Shown here piece after piece: positions 17,597 to 27,257 of a stretch of 64,000 nucleotides of DNA. Positions within the stretch are counted from its first letter, which is position 1. Every line of letters begins with the position of its first letter. The position numbers and the translations under genes were made by a program. A model generated the notes under the pieces. It saw nothing but the letters and a program-made list of their open reading frames with translations. It did no database searches and was not told the origin of the DNA. Source of the DNA: Prostheceraeus crozeri. Taxonomy: Eukaryota > Platyhelminthes > Polycladida > Euryleptidae. The stretch is from NCBI GenBank assembly GCA_907163375.1, contig CAJQUW010005259.1:62001-126000 (forward strand). Reading direction: 5' to 3'.

Positions 17597-18289
17597 TTAA
17601 GTTTTGTTTAATAAAGTTTTGCTTAAATTTTCGCTTAAAGTTTTTAGCTCTTCTAAAAAAATTTTGTCATTTTCTTCACTAGAAATTTTGCCATCACTAG
17701 AAATTTTGCCATCCTGTTTATTCTTATCATCAACTTTTTCGGACTTTAAATGAAAGGTTTGATTTACTTCATTAGCTATTTGATCAAATTTTTCAATCTC
17801 ATCTAACGTAATAACATTATCATCACATACTCTTTGAAAGTAGTAATGTAGTTTATCATAGACTTCTTTAATATGTAAATGCTTAGTTTTTAATGATTTT
17901 CGTTTCTTAGTTATTAAAGATTTATCTAACATTGTAACAAGTGAAGTTGCAAAAACGCCCGTACCTGTTAAAGCTGTAGCAACTACTGGAATTACTAAAA
18001 CACCAGAAGATATAACAATTGTTAAAGCACCTAAACTTATTGTTAAGAATATGCCAATTCCTTGTGTTACATTCTTAACTTTAGTCCATCTCTTTCTTAA
18101 TTTTTTATAATGCTCTAATCTTAATAATAATTGAGATTCCTTATCTTTCATATAGCGTACTCTATCTTTGTGTTTTTCAATGTTAATCTTTTCAATGTCC
18201 ATTAAAGTAGAACTACGTTCATATGATAACGAAGGATATATTCTTGCGGTTTCTTCCATTTTTGTTTCTTCCATTTTTGTTTCTTCCAT
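17597..18289 (-). CDS. Membrane protein with two hydrophobic helices (230 aa)
   Basis: The N-terminus repeats MEETK three times, encoded by a 15-bp tandem repeat. Residues ~72-125 (GIGIFLTISLGALTIVISSGVLVIPVVATALTGTGVFATSL) would span a membrane about twice. They are bracketed by basic coiled-coil helices (HYKKLRKRWTKVKN; KKRKSLKTKHLHIKE). A later DDNVITLDEIEKFDQIANEV resembles an EF-hand-like helix-loop, without clear calcium ligands. The DGKISS repeat near the C-terminus is also short-period. Partial copies of this gene flank both terminal repeats (2660-2738 and 20041-20091). Start context CTTTAAAAAATG. Function unknown; entry or membrane remodelling is speculation. Confidence 0.55.
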   Translation of the reverse strand: MEETKMEETKMEETARIYPSLSYERSSTLMDIEKINIEKHKDRVRYMKDKESQLLLRLEHYKKLRKRWTKVKNVTQGIGIFLTISLGALTIVISSGVLVIPVVATALTGTGVFATSLVTMLDKSLITKKRKSLKTKHLHIKEVYDKLHYYFQRVCDDNVITLDEIEKFDQIANEVNQTFHLKSEKVDDKNKQDGKISSDGKISSEENDKIFLEELKTLSENLSKTLLNKT

Positions 18290-18465
18290 TTTTTAAAGAA
18301 ATATTTTGAATAAATATTTTGAAAACAATCTTCTGAAATGCTATTTAAATCGAAATACGTAGTTGTTTGTTTGTCGTATATTTCTAAGAACTCAGTCATG
18401 TTATTAACCTGAGGTAATATATCACCTATATTACTCAGTATAACTGTCGGATTTTCATCATTCAT
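18202..18465 (-). CDS. Short frame resembling the N-terminus of the maturation protease
   Basis: 87 aa from the ATG in TTTAAAATGAATG. Residues ~24-55 (MTEFLEIYDKQTTTYFDLNSISEDCFQNIYSK) align well with the protease start (INKFFKLYGTQTTTNFDLKKIANELGIKNFHV). None of the protease catalytic residues follow. The 3' part overlaps the start of the membrane-protein gene in another frame and encodes KWKKQKWKKQKWKK from that gene's tandem repeat, so the real coding part is probably only the first ~55 codons. It could be a small adaptor sharing a leader domain with the protease, or a relic of a second protease gene. Confidence 0.4.
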   Translation of the reverse strand: MNDENPTVILSNIGDILPQVNNMTEFLEIYDKQTTTYFDLNSISEDCFQNIYSKYFFKKWKKQKWKKQKWKKPQEYILRYHMNVVLL

Positions 18466-18501
18466 TTTAAATGAAATAAATTCCAATAACTGTAATAATG
18501 A

Positions 18502-19179
18502 CTACTTCTTGTACAGGAAAATGAAAACAACGGCAGTGTATTTTGCATCAAATATAATAATACAACAATCAATCTTATCATACAATTGTACAATGTCAGT
18601 CTACTACCATTAGACTGGAGAACAAAAGAAAATTTAATTACATTTCAAAATAATCCAAAATGCAATACTACTAAGTTCCATGAATCATTCTTAAATACCA
18701 AAGATTATGTTACATACTGAAATATAGATCTATACAATAGCAGTCTACTACCATTAGACTGGAGAACAAAAGAAAATTTAATTACATTTCAAAATAATCC
18801 AAAATGCGTTACTACTAAGTTCCATGAATCATTCTTAAATATCAAATATAATAATACAACAATCAATCTTATCATACAATTGTACAATGTCAGTCTACTA
18901 CCATTAGACTGGAGAACAAAAGAAAATTTAATTACATTTCAAAATAATCCAAAATGCAATACTACTAAGTTCCATGAATCATTCTTAAATATCAAAGATT
19001 ATGTTACATACTGAAATATAGATCTATACAATAGCAGTCTACTACCATTAGACTGGAGAACAAAAGAAAATTTAATTACATTTCAAAATAATCCAAAATG
19101 CGTTACTACTTATAAAGAAGTCTTCATAAATATGTATACATCAAATATGTATGTACATTGCACATATCTTAAAAAGTGA
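18502..19179 (+). pseudogene. Repeat-containing coding-like tract inside Polinton 1
   Basis: A 294-bp unit (18550-18843 and 18844-19137) is duplicated almost perfectly, and each unit holds two ~144-bp subunits. A single plus-strand frame through the region encodes the recurring peptide SLLPLDWRTKENLITFQNNPKC with a NTTINLIIQLYN lead-in. The whole tract keeps that one frame, which indicates coding ancestry. It appears broken. A pyrimidine-rich CTTCTTGTACAG just before the frame resembles a splice acceptor, so the upstream part could be another exon or missing. The protein family is not recognised. Confidence 0.45.
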
Positions 19180-19196
19180 AACAACACAGTTAATGT

Positions 19197-19802
19197 TCAT
19201 TCATCTTGGGAACCAAACCTCATTTCTTCTATAGTTGTCGGTTGATTCAATTTTTCTATATAAATTTTGATTTCTTTAAAATGTTTTCTAACAAAACTAA
19301 TGGGCATTGATGAATTTAAAAATAATACGTGTGGTAGAATTAGATCTGATAAGTTCATCAAGAAATAACAATAACTTACGTTATAGGAAATTCTAAATAG
19401 TTCCAAGTTTGCCACAAATCTGTTTTTTTTATTGTCACTCAATTCCAGAATTCTTTTAAATCCATAACCTTGATAAGCAGCACTTCTCAGCAACGACCCA
19501 TGGTGCACTTTATCACTTGCAATCAGTTTTGAAATCATAGTAGCACTATCTTCGATGGTAATGAAATGTTCTTTTGTAACATTGAACTGAGGAATTGTAG
19601 TAGTGTTAAGATACTGTTCTATTTTTACTGTAATATCCTCCACTTGTTTTTGAGAGTCCAATTTGTTCTTCTTTCTCGATTGAATTTCTAACTTCCACTC
19701 TTCAAAGTATTTATTCGCAGTTTCCTTGTGCTCTTCTTTAATTAAGTTTAGTAAAATCGGCATGTAAAACGAAAAAGCTTCTGCGGCAGTACGTTTTGGC
19801 AT
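19197..19802 (-). CDS. Orphan cargo-like protein (201 aa)
   Basis: Not recognised. It begins MPKRTAAEAFSFYMPILLNLI and is rich in charged helices (EEHKETANKYFEEWKLEIQSRKKNK). The second half alternates hydrophobic segments (NLELFRISYNVSYCYFLMNLSDLILPHVLFL), perhaps one membrane-facing helix or a helical bundle. I chose the ATG at 19802 because the open frame upstream of it lacks an ATG. It lies at the right end of the element where Polintons often carry variable genes. The base composition is less AT-extreme than the structural genes, hinting at separate acquisition. It has no counterpart in the visible part of the second element. Confidence 0.5.
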   Translation of the reverse strand: MPKRTAAEAFSFYMPILLNLIKEEHKETANKYFEEWKLEIQSRKKNKLDSQKQVEDITVKIEQYLNTTTIPQFNVTKEHFITIEDSATMISKLIASDKVHHGSLLRSAAYQGYGFKRILELSDNKKNRFVANLELFRISYNVSYCYFLMNLSDLILPHVLFLNSSMPISFVRKHFKEIKIYIEKLNQPTTIEEMRFGSQDE

Positions 19803-20040
19803 TTTGCAATAAGGAAAGAAAACAGTCACTAGTTATGATTAATGGAATTGTAAATGAAGTCTTACTTCCTACATGCTGCAATTATACGCCACGTCTTTAC
19901 AAATGAATAAGTGGGTGTAGCAGCTGTTTGTTCTTTCATACATTGTTTCCTTTCAAATGTTTGAGTTGGAGGACACAGCTCCTTACACTGAAATGCATTT
20001 TATTCATAAATGCGGGAAGCAGATGTTCTCTACCCTTGAA

Positions 20041-20091
20041 TGACAATTGTAAAAGTACCTAAACTTATTGTTAAGAATATGTCAATTCCTT
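20041..20091 (-). pseudogene. Internal fragment of the 230-aa membrane-protein gene
   Basis: About 50 bp matching 18014-18062 (the part coding for the hydrophobic helices) with a few differences, directly beside the right inverted repeat. Together with the fragment at 2660-2738 it shows that pieces of one gene ended up at both inner edges of the terminal repeats. Confidence 0.65.
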
Positions 20092-20582
20092 CAAATATTT
20101 TTAGTCACATGATATATTTTAAAAACCTGAAAGATGGATAAAATTCATGAATTTGAAATTCTCAACTTTTATGATTTTCGGTGTCCGGTTTTACATGACC
20201 TGGAACGGTCATGATTTAAGCAATGAAAATCGAACCGAAGGTTCTAGGGCTTCGCCCGATTGTAATTCTCAAATTTGAGATTTTGAAAAATTTGAAAATT
20301 GGGTATTTTTAAAAACGCCCAAATCGGAGCGAAGCTCCTCTGGCTTTAGCCGATTTATGAATTTAGGTCTTCATAACCTGAAAAAAGGTTCAAAATCATG
20401 AATTTATGTCGTTTTTAAAAATGTCATTTTTTGAAAAAATGGTACTTTTTGAATGGACTAAATTCATGAATTTAGGTCTTAAAAACCTGAAAAAGGGTTC
20501 AAATTCATGAATTTATGTCGTTTTTAAAGATACCAATTTTTTTGATTTTATGGTGTCCTGGAACGGTCTTTTACCCATTACT
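20092..20582 (-). repeat. Polinton 1 right terminal inverted repeat
   Basis: About 491 bp, the reverse complement of the left arm at 2183-2659 with few differences and a short extra segment near 20187. It contains the same two mini-hairpin units (about 20231-20260 and 20323-20352) and ends ...ACCCATTACT. Confidence 0.92.
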
Positions 20583-20589
20583 TGCGACT
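20583..20589. repeat. Target-site duplication, right
   Basis: TGCGACT, identical to the seven bases at 2176-2182 that precede the left end. Preservation of this duplication supports a simple, fairly recent insertion. Confidence 0.85.
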
Positions 20590-23316
20590 TCCATTTGAAG
20601 GCAGGCTTTAAAAGTATTTTTTCAATCTAAGTACGGTCTCTACTCTGGGCGAGCTCTTTTCAGAAAAATGCGGTAGCTATAACACCTGACAAACAAACAA
20701 ATAACTTGAATACTGTAATACTCAAAGTAGATAAAGTCAAAACGTTTATTTCCAACTTGGAAAACGTAGTACATAACATTATATTCATTAAGTGATGAGT
20801 GATAAAATGATAAAAATGTCCATATACAGTGAATGATGGATGGAGGATGAGATGTACAAGTAAGTGAAATGATGATACGAATCGGAAGAAAAGGCCGTGC
20901 GTAAATCATTACATGCATTACAAGTCAAATGTCAAAATTGATCATGAATAATCTGCAAATTGAAAAACATGCATGTTTAATAATATTAACATTATCTCAC
21001 GTCTTGGTATTCTTATGAATGAATAAATCTTAGTTATGATTTTGCATCTTTTCTTGATTAATTTCTTGTCTATATAATAATCACAATTTATTTATGAGTT
21101 TTATTAATAAGGTTTGGAGAGCCGGTCAATATATAATGCAAGGACAGATATACAGTAGCAAGCATTTAATAAAATAAAAATGCAGTTATCAAGTAACTCA
21201 CTTGTAAATGGTGAACGTTGGATAGGCTTTCAAGAATTTTGAAGTACCGGAATTCTCAATCTAGTTTGGTCAAGATATTGTACCTGAACCTGATAAGAAA
21301 ATGCTGGACCTGACCCGAACCCAAAGAACAGACCAGATTAGAAATAAAAACCATTCATGATATCATGACAATGCTTGTATGACCGGAAACGATCACACTG
21401 TAGACGTCTGGGCAGCGTTTGAGCTCTAAAAGTCACAATTTCCTCAGAGCAAGTTGGGAAGGAGTAACATGGAAAGCCGTCAAGGTGGATATCTGGACTT
21501 AATAGGTTGTGCTCCTGCCATAATCTGTGTTAGTACTGTACTGTCTAATCTAGAAAAAGTGCATAAAGCTGTAGAAAGTGTATAAAACACACAATCCATA
21601 AAAGGAGAAATGCAAGTTACTACAAAATAATTAGCATGCTATTTATTATGTCAGTTGTCAGATTTTCTTTTTTAACCTGCGTATAGTGATAGGAAATATA
21701 TCACTATACTAAAATAACTACAGCTCACTACTAAACTATGCTAAAATATTCTGTATTATTATATTCGCAAGAAATTCGTTCAGTTTTTCAGCAAATAAAT
21801 TATTAGGCTTCAGTGAAGGTCTTCAGTTAGTCAAATGCTAGTTTCAATTTGCATGTTGATTTTGCATCACGTTGCATATAATGTACTTTTCGTATCTAGG
21901 GATTGTGTCGTGAAATGTGGAGACTATAGAATCTTAACAGCTACCGTCACTAGATTTACGTCATCACACGAAAGCGAGTTCCACCTACGTGGATCACAAA
22001 ATTATTGCACGTCTTTTCATGACGCATTCGTCCATCTAATCTAAAGTTTGTTGAGATAGATAGGCCTGTAACAACCAAACATGTTTTTTTTGTTGATTGA
22101 AAGTGAAACGATTTTTTCTGCGATGGCCTTATGGTCTTGTCACTTCCTTTACAACTTGTTGCAGAAATTGAAGATGCATTCGTCTGCTGCTCGAATTCAC
22201 TTTCTTGAATAAATTCAGGTAACCATCTGCTATTTCAAGACTATCAAAAATTCATCGAATTTGCACTTAAAACAAAAATATATCATAATATACTTCACCA
22301 TTCTTGGAAATTCTACACAGGTTATATCAGTCTTGCCATTAACTTTCTTCCGGCATCTGTTTTTTACAGGGAATTCTGCTAGCTTGACAAAGAATGCTAG
22401 CTATGATGGAAGTCTAGATATCATAGTGATCATAGTATCAACTATTGTTGTTTTTATTGGTATTTGGCATCCTATTTCATGGGAAGAGAATGCACTTAAT
22501 GTGAAGTGTGCTACACTTTTGGCACATAAAGTTCTAATTCTAAAACTCATGCGAGCGCAATGCATTCATAACTTTACTCATGCTACACATCATCATTCAT
22601 AAAATACGATTGCTACCTTTTGATGTGATGATAAATTAAGTTTCTATGATTCTTTGAAATTTATTTCGAATGTCTAATAGTCTAAAGTCAAGCAGGTGCA
22701 AATGTATGACGCAAAATGACTCCAAAGTTTTTAGAAATCTGTCTAAGAGAATAATCAGCATAGTAATTGACAACAAGTCGGGTCAGATTTCAGTAGGTAG
22801 ACTGAAGCGGTCTTTCATTCCTTCTTGTCAAACATTCCCGTGTTTCTATCTGCAATAAACCGGTCACATTTTTGAAATCACCGACTTGAATAGCTCAACA
22901 AGGGCCAAGAGAATGGTGGCACGCATTTTTGCTTGATATGAATATTACAACAGCTGCCTCTCGTGTGGTGAACTTGATGCTTTCTTCGACTGTTGTTGAA
23001 CGCGTCAGTCCAATACAGAAGTATTCATCGATCAACCAGGAATCGCCTCCGAAACATCAGAGTGAAGAAGTTGTTAAATGTTTCCATTAACAGCGCCCTC
23101 GTCAGTCAACTCCCTAATAAATCAACAAAACCTCGACAAATCTTCATTGTTGATGAGGATTTCAGAGAGAGAAAGGTGAGACTGAACAAGAATTTGAAGG
23201 AGAGGAGCATCAGAAGGAAGAAGTAGAGGACGTGGGGGAAGAAGAAAAAGGAGAGAACTAGAGTTTTTGTGATTTTTGAATTCATAAAATTTGAACTTTT
23301 ATAGAATGTTTGGCAT
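20590..23316. other. Host sequence, mostly anonymous
   Basis: AT-rich with scattered short frames and no gene support. Only the stretch from about 22960 to 23230 shows coding ancestry (separate entry). No RNA genes or arrays seen. Confidence 0.5.
22960..23230 (+). pseudogene. Decayed hAT transposase C-terminal remnant
   Basis: One frame reads LSSTVVERVSPIQ and an overlapping frame YRSIHRSTRNRLRNIRVKKLLNVSINSALV. Together they mirror the hAT dimerisation-domain pattern (S..VVERGFS.MN.I.T..RNRL....L..L..I.IN). The shift between frames indicates at least one frameshift. No ends were found for this copy, so it is an old fragment, separate from the hAT beginning at 23325. Confidence 0.4.
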
Positions 23317-23324
23317 GTTTTAGA

Positions 23325-25314
23325 CAGTGACGGATCTTTGAAATCAGGCGCCCGGGGCAGAACCTGTAATAATTGCGCCCCTAAATAATAGTGCATTTCT
23401 CTTCAAGAATGGTTTTTGTTGGATCATTAATTATACATGACACACCGGTAGCAGTAGCCTACCTATGAAATTTCATCTAACTTAGAACAGCAGCTTAACT
23501 AGACAAATCTCTGTACGTCTGTGATGACCTCATAACCATAATGGAGTATGACAAATTTTCCGCTTATCGACATGAGTGGTTCTGGTATCTCTGGCGTACA
23601 ATGTGCATAATTGTTCAGTTTTATAAAATAAATGTACAGCTCATTTTAATACGTCGATGACATTCGTGGATGTCATTCTTCTATTCATTCAAAAAAGATG
23701 AAGACACTTTAGAGAAATCTCATCATCCCAAATATTGCATGCATTCAGTTAAATAAAAACAACTGTGATGGTTTTGATAAATTACTGTAATTATCAGCTA
23801 TTAGAAAGAAGAAATAATCACGACACATGTATGTACATAGCTTACAATCGCGGGGACTTAGGGTCAGGGCAGACTAGCAGAGATTGTCAACTCTAGCAAA
23901 TTTTTGAAATCTAGTACTAGTATCTATGATTTGGAGCAATATTTCTGTGGTAATTTGCATCTTCGTAATGCTACATATAAGTCCGATTTCTCCGTTTTGG
24001 AGTGCAAAATTCAACTTGTCAAAAGTTAAACATTGAATCACAATCTTTAGAGTTGTCAATCTTCATTTGAGTCAGGGCACACAAGAACAGAGCAACTACA
24101 ATCTACTGCAATGTGATCAGAAATCGGAAAGTTCTATCACTTGGTCTAAAACGTTTATAATTTGCTATTCAATCCCAATCGACCCTTCTTTTTCGAGAAA
24201 AATTCATTGAGAGCATCTTGCTCTGAAAGGGCAGTTGTTAATTCACTTTCAGTGCTTAGGATAGCAATTGCACTAAGTCGATCTTGCTTCATGCTGTTGC
24301 GATGATCATTTGCAAGTATCTTCAATTTAGAGAATGATCTCTCACATGATGCCACTGACACTGCAGTTGTCAAAAGAATTTTGATGGCTTTCAGCATATT
24401 AGGGAAAGCATTTGGACCGAATGCGAGCACCTGTTCCATCAAAAAATCTGCATTTACGCTAGCATTGGTTTCCAGTTTTACTAAAACCTTGAAATCGGTT
24501 ATTTCTTGAGACAACTCTGTAGAAAGAAAATCGGGATAGTCTGCCACAAAGACATCAGCTGCCTCTGTCAGGTCAACGTCAGAGTCAAAGTTATGCAGAA
24601 AATTAAACTTCTTGCTGACAGAAGTAAGACGATTGCTCCGACTAGCTATTTCATTGTGAAGATGATCTAGAGCGCTGTACATCGTACGCCTCACCATCTG
24701 TTCTGATGTGATGACGGTGTCCTCAGCCAACTCCCCAGGCATTTTCTTTATTTTCCTCCTTCTTTTTGATTCAACTTGTACTCCAAGCTTCTCACAGATC
24801 TACCGAATACCGATACATGTTCCAATAGAATATTAGACAAGTATAAGTATGTCTAACAATTTTAGATTGAATGAATTATCTAATATCAAAACCAATTTCA
24901 TTCTCTGAATACCATTTAGACTAGGTCAGTCTAATCATAAAAAATTATTTCATTGATTCAATAAAACATTCATTCTAATTATGCCTGAATACAATATAGA
25001 TTACATTGATATTATTTTGTGACTCCGCATACGGCCCCTAATCTCAATTTCTCAACAAATACGTTGCTATGTGTTTCTCACATTTCATGAATGCAGTCTA
25101 TTTGTAAGCTTATGGATTTACAGAATTGATGGATAATTTTAAACATAATGAATCTCTGAGTGCGACATTTCACAATCACTCAGATCAGACTAAATTACAA
25201 GAAGTCTTCGTCAAATTATGAATATAAGATGAAGTTGTCTTGTCAATGTGGCGCCCCCCACAAACCCGGCGCCCGGGGCGGTCGGCCCCCCGCCCCCCCA
25301 TACGTCCGCCACTG
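23325..25314 (-). mobile_element. Internally deleted hAT element (1990 bp)
   Basis: The ends are CAGTGACGGA... and ...TCCGCCACTG, short imperfect inverted repeats of the CAGTGGCGGA type typical of one hAT group. The 8-bp target duplication GTTTTAGA is perfect at 23317-23324 and 25315-25322. GC-rich GGCGCCCGGGGC motifs lie just inside both ends. Only the C-terminal part of a transposase remains, on the minus strand, so the copy is non-autonomous. Identification of ends and duplication is direct from sequence. Confidence 0.9.
24155..24806 (-). pseudogene. hAT transposase, C-terminal third
   Basis: The frame opens upstream of the first ATG (24742) with ICEKLGVQVESKRRRKIKK and continues MPGELAEDTVITSEQMVRRTMYSALDHLHNEI. 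It ends with the hAT dimerisation block FPNMLKAIKILLTTAVSVASCERSFSKLKILANDHRNSM and a KKKGRLGL tail. This layout matches transposases related to zinc-finger MYM-type proteins. The N-terminal BED finger and most of the RNase-H catalytic core are missing, so the fragment (about 200 of an expected 600-800 residues) cannot act alone. Confidence 0.8.
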
Positions 25315-25322
25315 GTTTTAGA

Positions 25323-27255
25323 TAATGTTAGGTAATGGATATGTTTCTGTTTGTCTTTAGATTTGACATTATACTTCATGTTTTCTGAAAATGGAATAAT
25401 TCCCAAGTTCTCCGCAGAAGCATCAAATAATGTGATTCTCATCTTGATAATAAATGGCAGAAGTAAATAAGTGAATTTCGTGAGGTGACATTAATTCAAT
25501 CAGTCAATTTCTTAAATGATTGTATGTCAATAAAATACGCACTTCTGTTATTTGATAATTGATATCAATGCACAAATTGCAGCTCAGGTTTCTCATATTA
25601 AACTGCCCATAAAACTGCCTTTTAAAACTGCCCATAAGGTTGACAACTCATTCAATAGGTTGGACATCTTAAAAACGTAGCAAGATGATGACCTTTAAAA
25701 ATACAAAAAAGCATCATGTTTTTTAAAGCATTTTGAAAGAAATATGTTTTTTTTAAACCCTAATCCTCATCACAAAAAGTGACATAGAAAAATATGGCTC
25801 CGCGGTCCACTGGACCCTACCACCTCAGTCTCTGAGGGTTAACAAATATAAAGATCTGTATGTACGAAATAGTATAAAAATGAGAGGAAAATTAGTCAGG
25901 AAATCAGATTAAGGTAAGAAAGGGAAATTGAGGAAGAGGTAAAAAACAAATAAGAAAATGTAGTGCTGGATTGTCAGTAGCAAGACAATGACTTGACAGG
26001 AAAGTTATATAGACATCAAACATGTTCAGAAATTGTGAAAATAGAAAGAATCTTTATAAATACCATAAAGCATAAACATAGGATTTTCATGGTATGCATG
26101 TACACGTATGTAGGCAAGCAAGTAAGTAAGCGTATGCTTGATGAATATAGAAATCATCGGTACAAATAAATACAATCTTTTATGGCCGCATTCAAAAACT
26201 GTCTGCTCGACTTTCAAAAACATACGAGTACTCCTTATTTGCGTTAAAATTCACTGCGTCTTTTTTAGCCATGCTCTTCCTTTTTACATGGTCCCTTCTC
26301 CCAAAATCGCCAATTGAATGTATCATTTTATTAAAAGATCAAGTTTTCGTCTTTACGAAAATTCTGTACACATATTATTATGAATCATTCGCAAAATCTG
26401 TTTTCCTTATTTCGTTTAAAAATCTTGCTCAGCTATTGCATCTCAATTGTTTGATGTTTGTGGCTTGTGAAGATCATTTATGAGCTGATTCGCATCCGGT
26501 CCATGTGCTGCTTGACTCTCGTCCACGTGTGTTAACTGTTCGCCGCTATACAGCTAGAGATTTGTTTCATTCAATACAAATCAGTTTAGTATCCACAATC
26601 ATTCTCCAAAACGCTTTTTTAGACTCAGCTGACCTGAAAATTCAGATAGCTTAGCTGAACTTGCTACCGATTGATATCATCGCCTGATAAATCATCATAA
26701 GGATGAACAAAATTCTCTTTGTTTGTCGGTGTAGACTGTTCTTCCTATTTCTATATAATGAAGATGATACACATCATATTAACAAGACTCTCTTTGATTA
26801 TTGTTTTTCATTCGACTTTTGATTGATGTTTGCGACTGCAGCTTTCGCTTACATCTTCTCTTTTCCATTTTCTGATTCGAATAAATCTTCAGGACAGTAT
26901 AGTTCAAGGTGGTTCATACAAACTTTCATATTGTCTTTTTCTAATTAAGTCTCTTGGTGACAAATCAAAATGGTGCTATCATATGAAAATAATTAATCAT
27001 CAATTAATAATGACTGCTCTAAAATTCAAAACACATCGTTTGTACACTTTATAAATCTAATTACCAATCAAATTTGCACCTCTTCGACTGAAAGGAAATT
27101 TTTTGAAAATAACTTTTTCTTATCATTCAAAATTTATGATCAGTTTGACATTAATGCGCCATGCAATGCGAATACAATTAATCTGTTAGCTAGATATTTC
27201 TCTTGCTTTATGTGAAAGATAGTACTCGCATCAGAAGATTGATTTGCAGCCAACA
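25323..27255. other. Host sequence without supported gene
   Basis: AT-rich, no convincing coding frame. Around 25789-25840 a ~50-bp segment (AAAAAGTGACATAGAAAAAT...) resembles one at 48034-48085 and may mark a dispersed repeat end. Nothing else is recognised. Confidence 0.45.
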
Positions 27256-27257
27256 TA

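Larger units (their letters stand above)
2183..20582. mobile_element. Polinton/Maverick (adintovirus-like) element 1
   Basis: An 18.4-kb element with long terminal inverted repeats, AG...CT ends and a 7-bp flanking duplication. Left to right it carries protease (+), PLA2-integrase (-), small core protein (-), major capsid protein (-), second core protein (-), fibre-like protein (-), a 429-aa unknown (+), PolB (+), packaging ATPase (-), penton (-), a 273-aa unknown (-), a membrane protein (-), a protease-N-terminus-like frame (-), a repeat-coding tract (+) and a 201-aa orphan (-). Gene content is the full Polinton set. By eye the two terminal repeats are about 97% identical apart from small length differences, which points to a recent insertion. 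It looks nearly whole, with about one or two apparent breaks. It is distinctly more AT-rich than its flanks. Identification rests on the hallmark proteins plus ends; the subfamily is inferred. Confidence 0.95.

Noticed and set aside
25789-25840. Segment similar to 48034-48085
   Set aside because: About 50 bp of similarity (shared CATAGAAAAATATGGCTCC-like core) without ends, duplication or coding content; too little to define an element.
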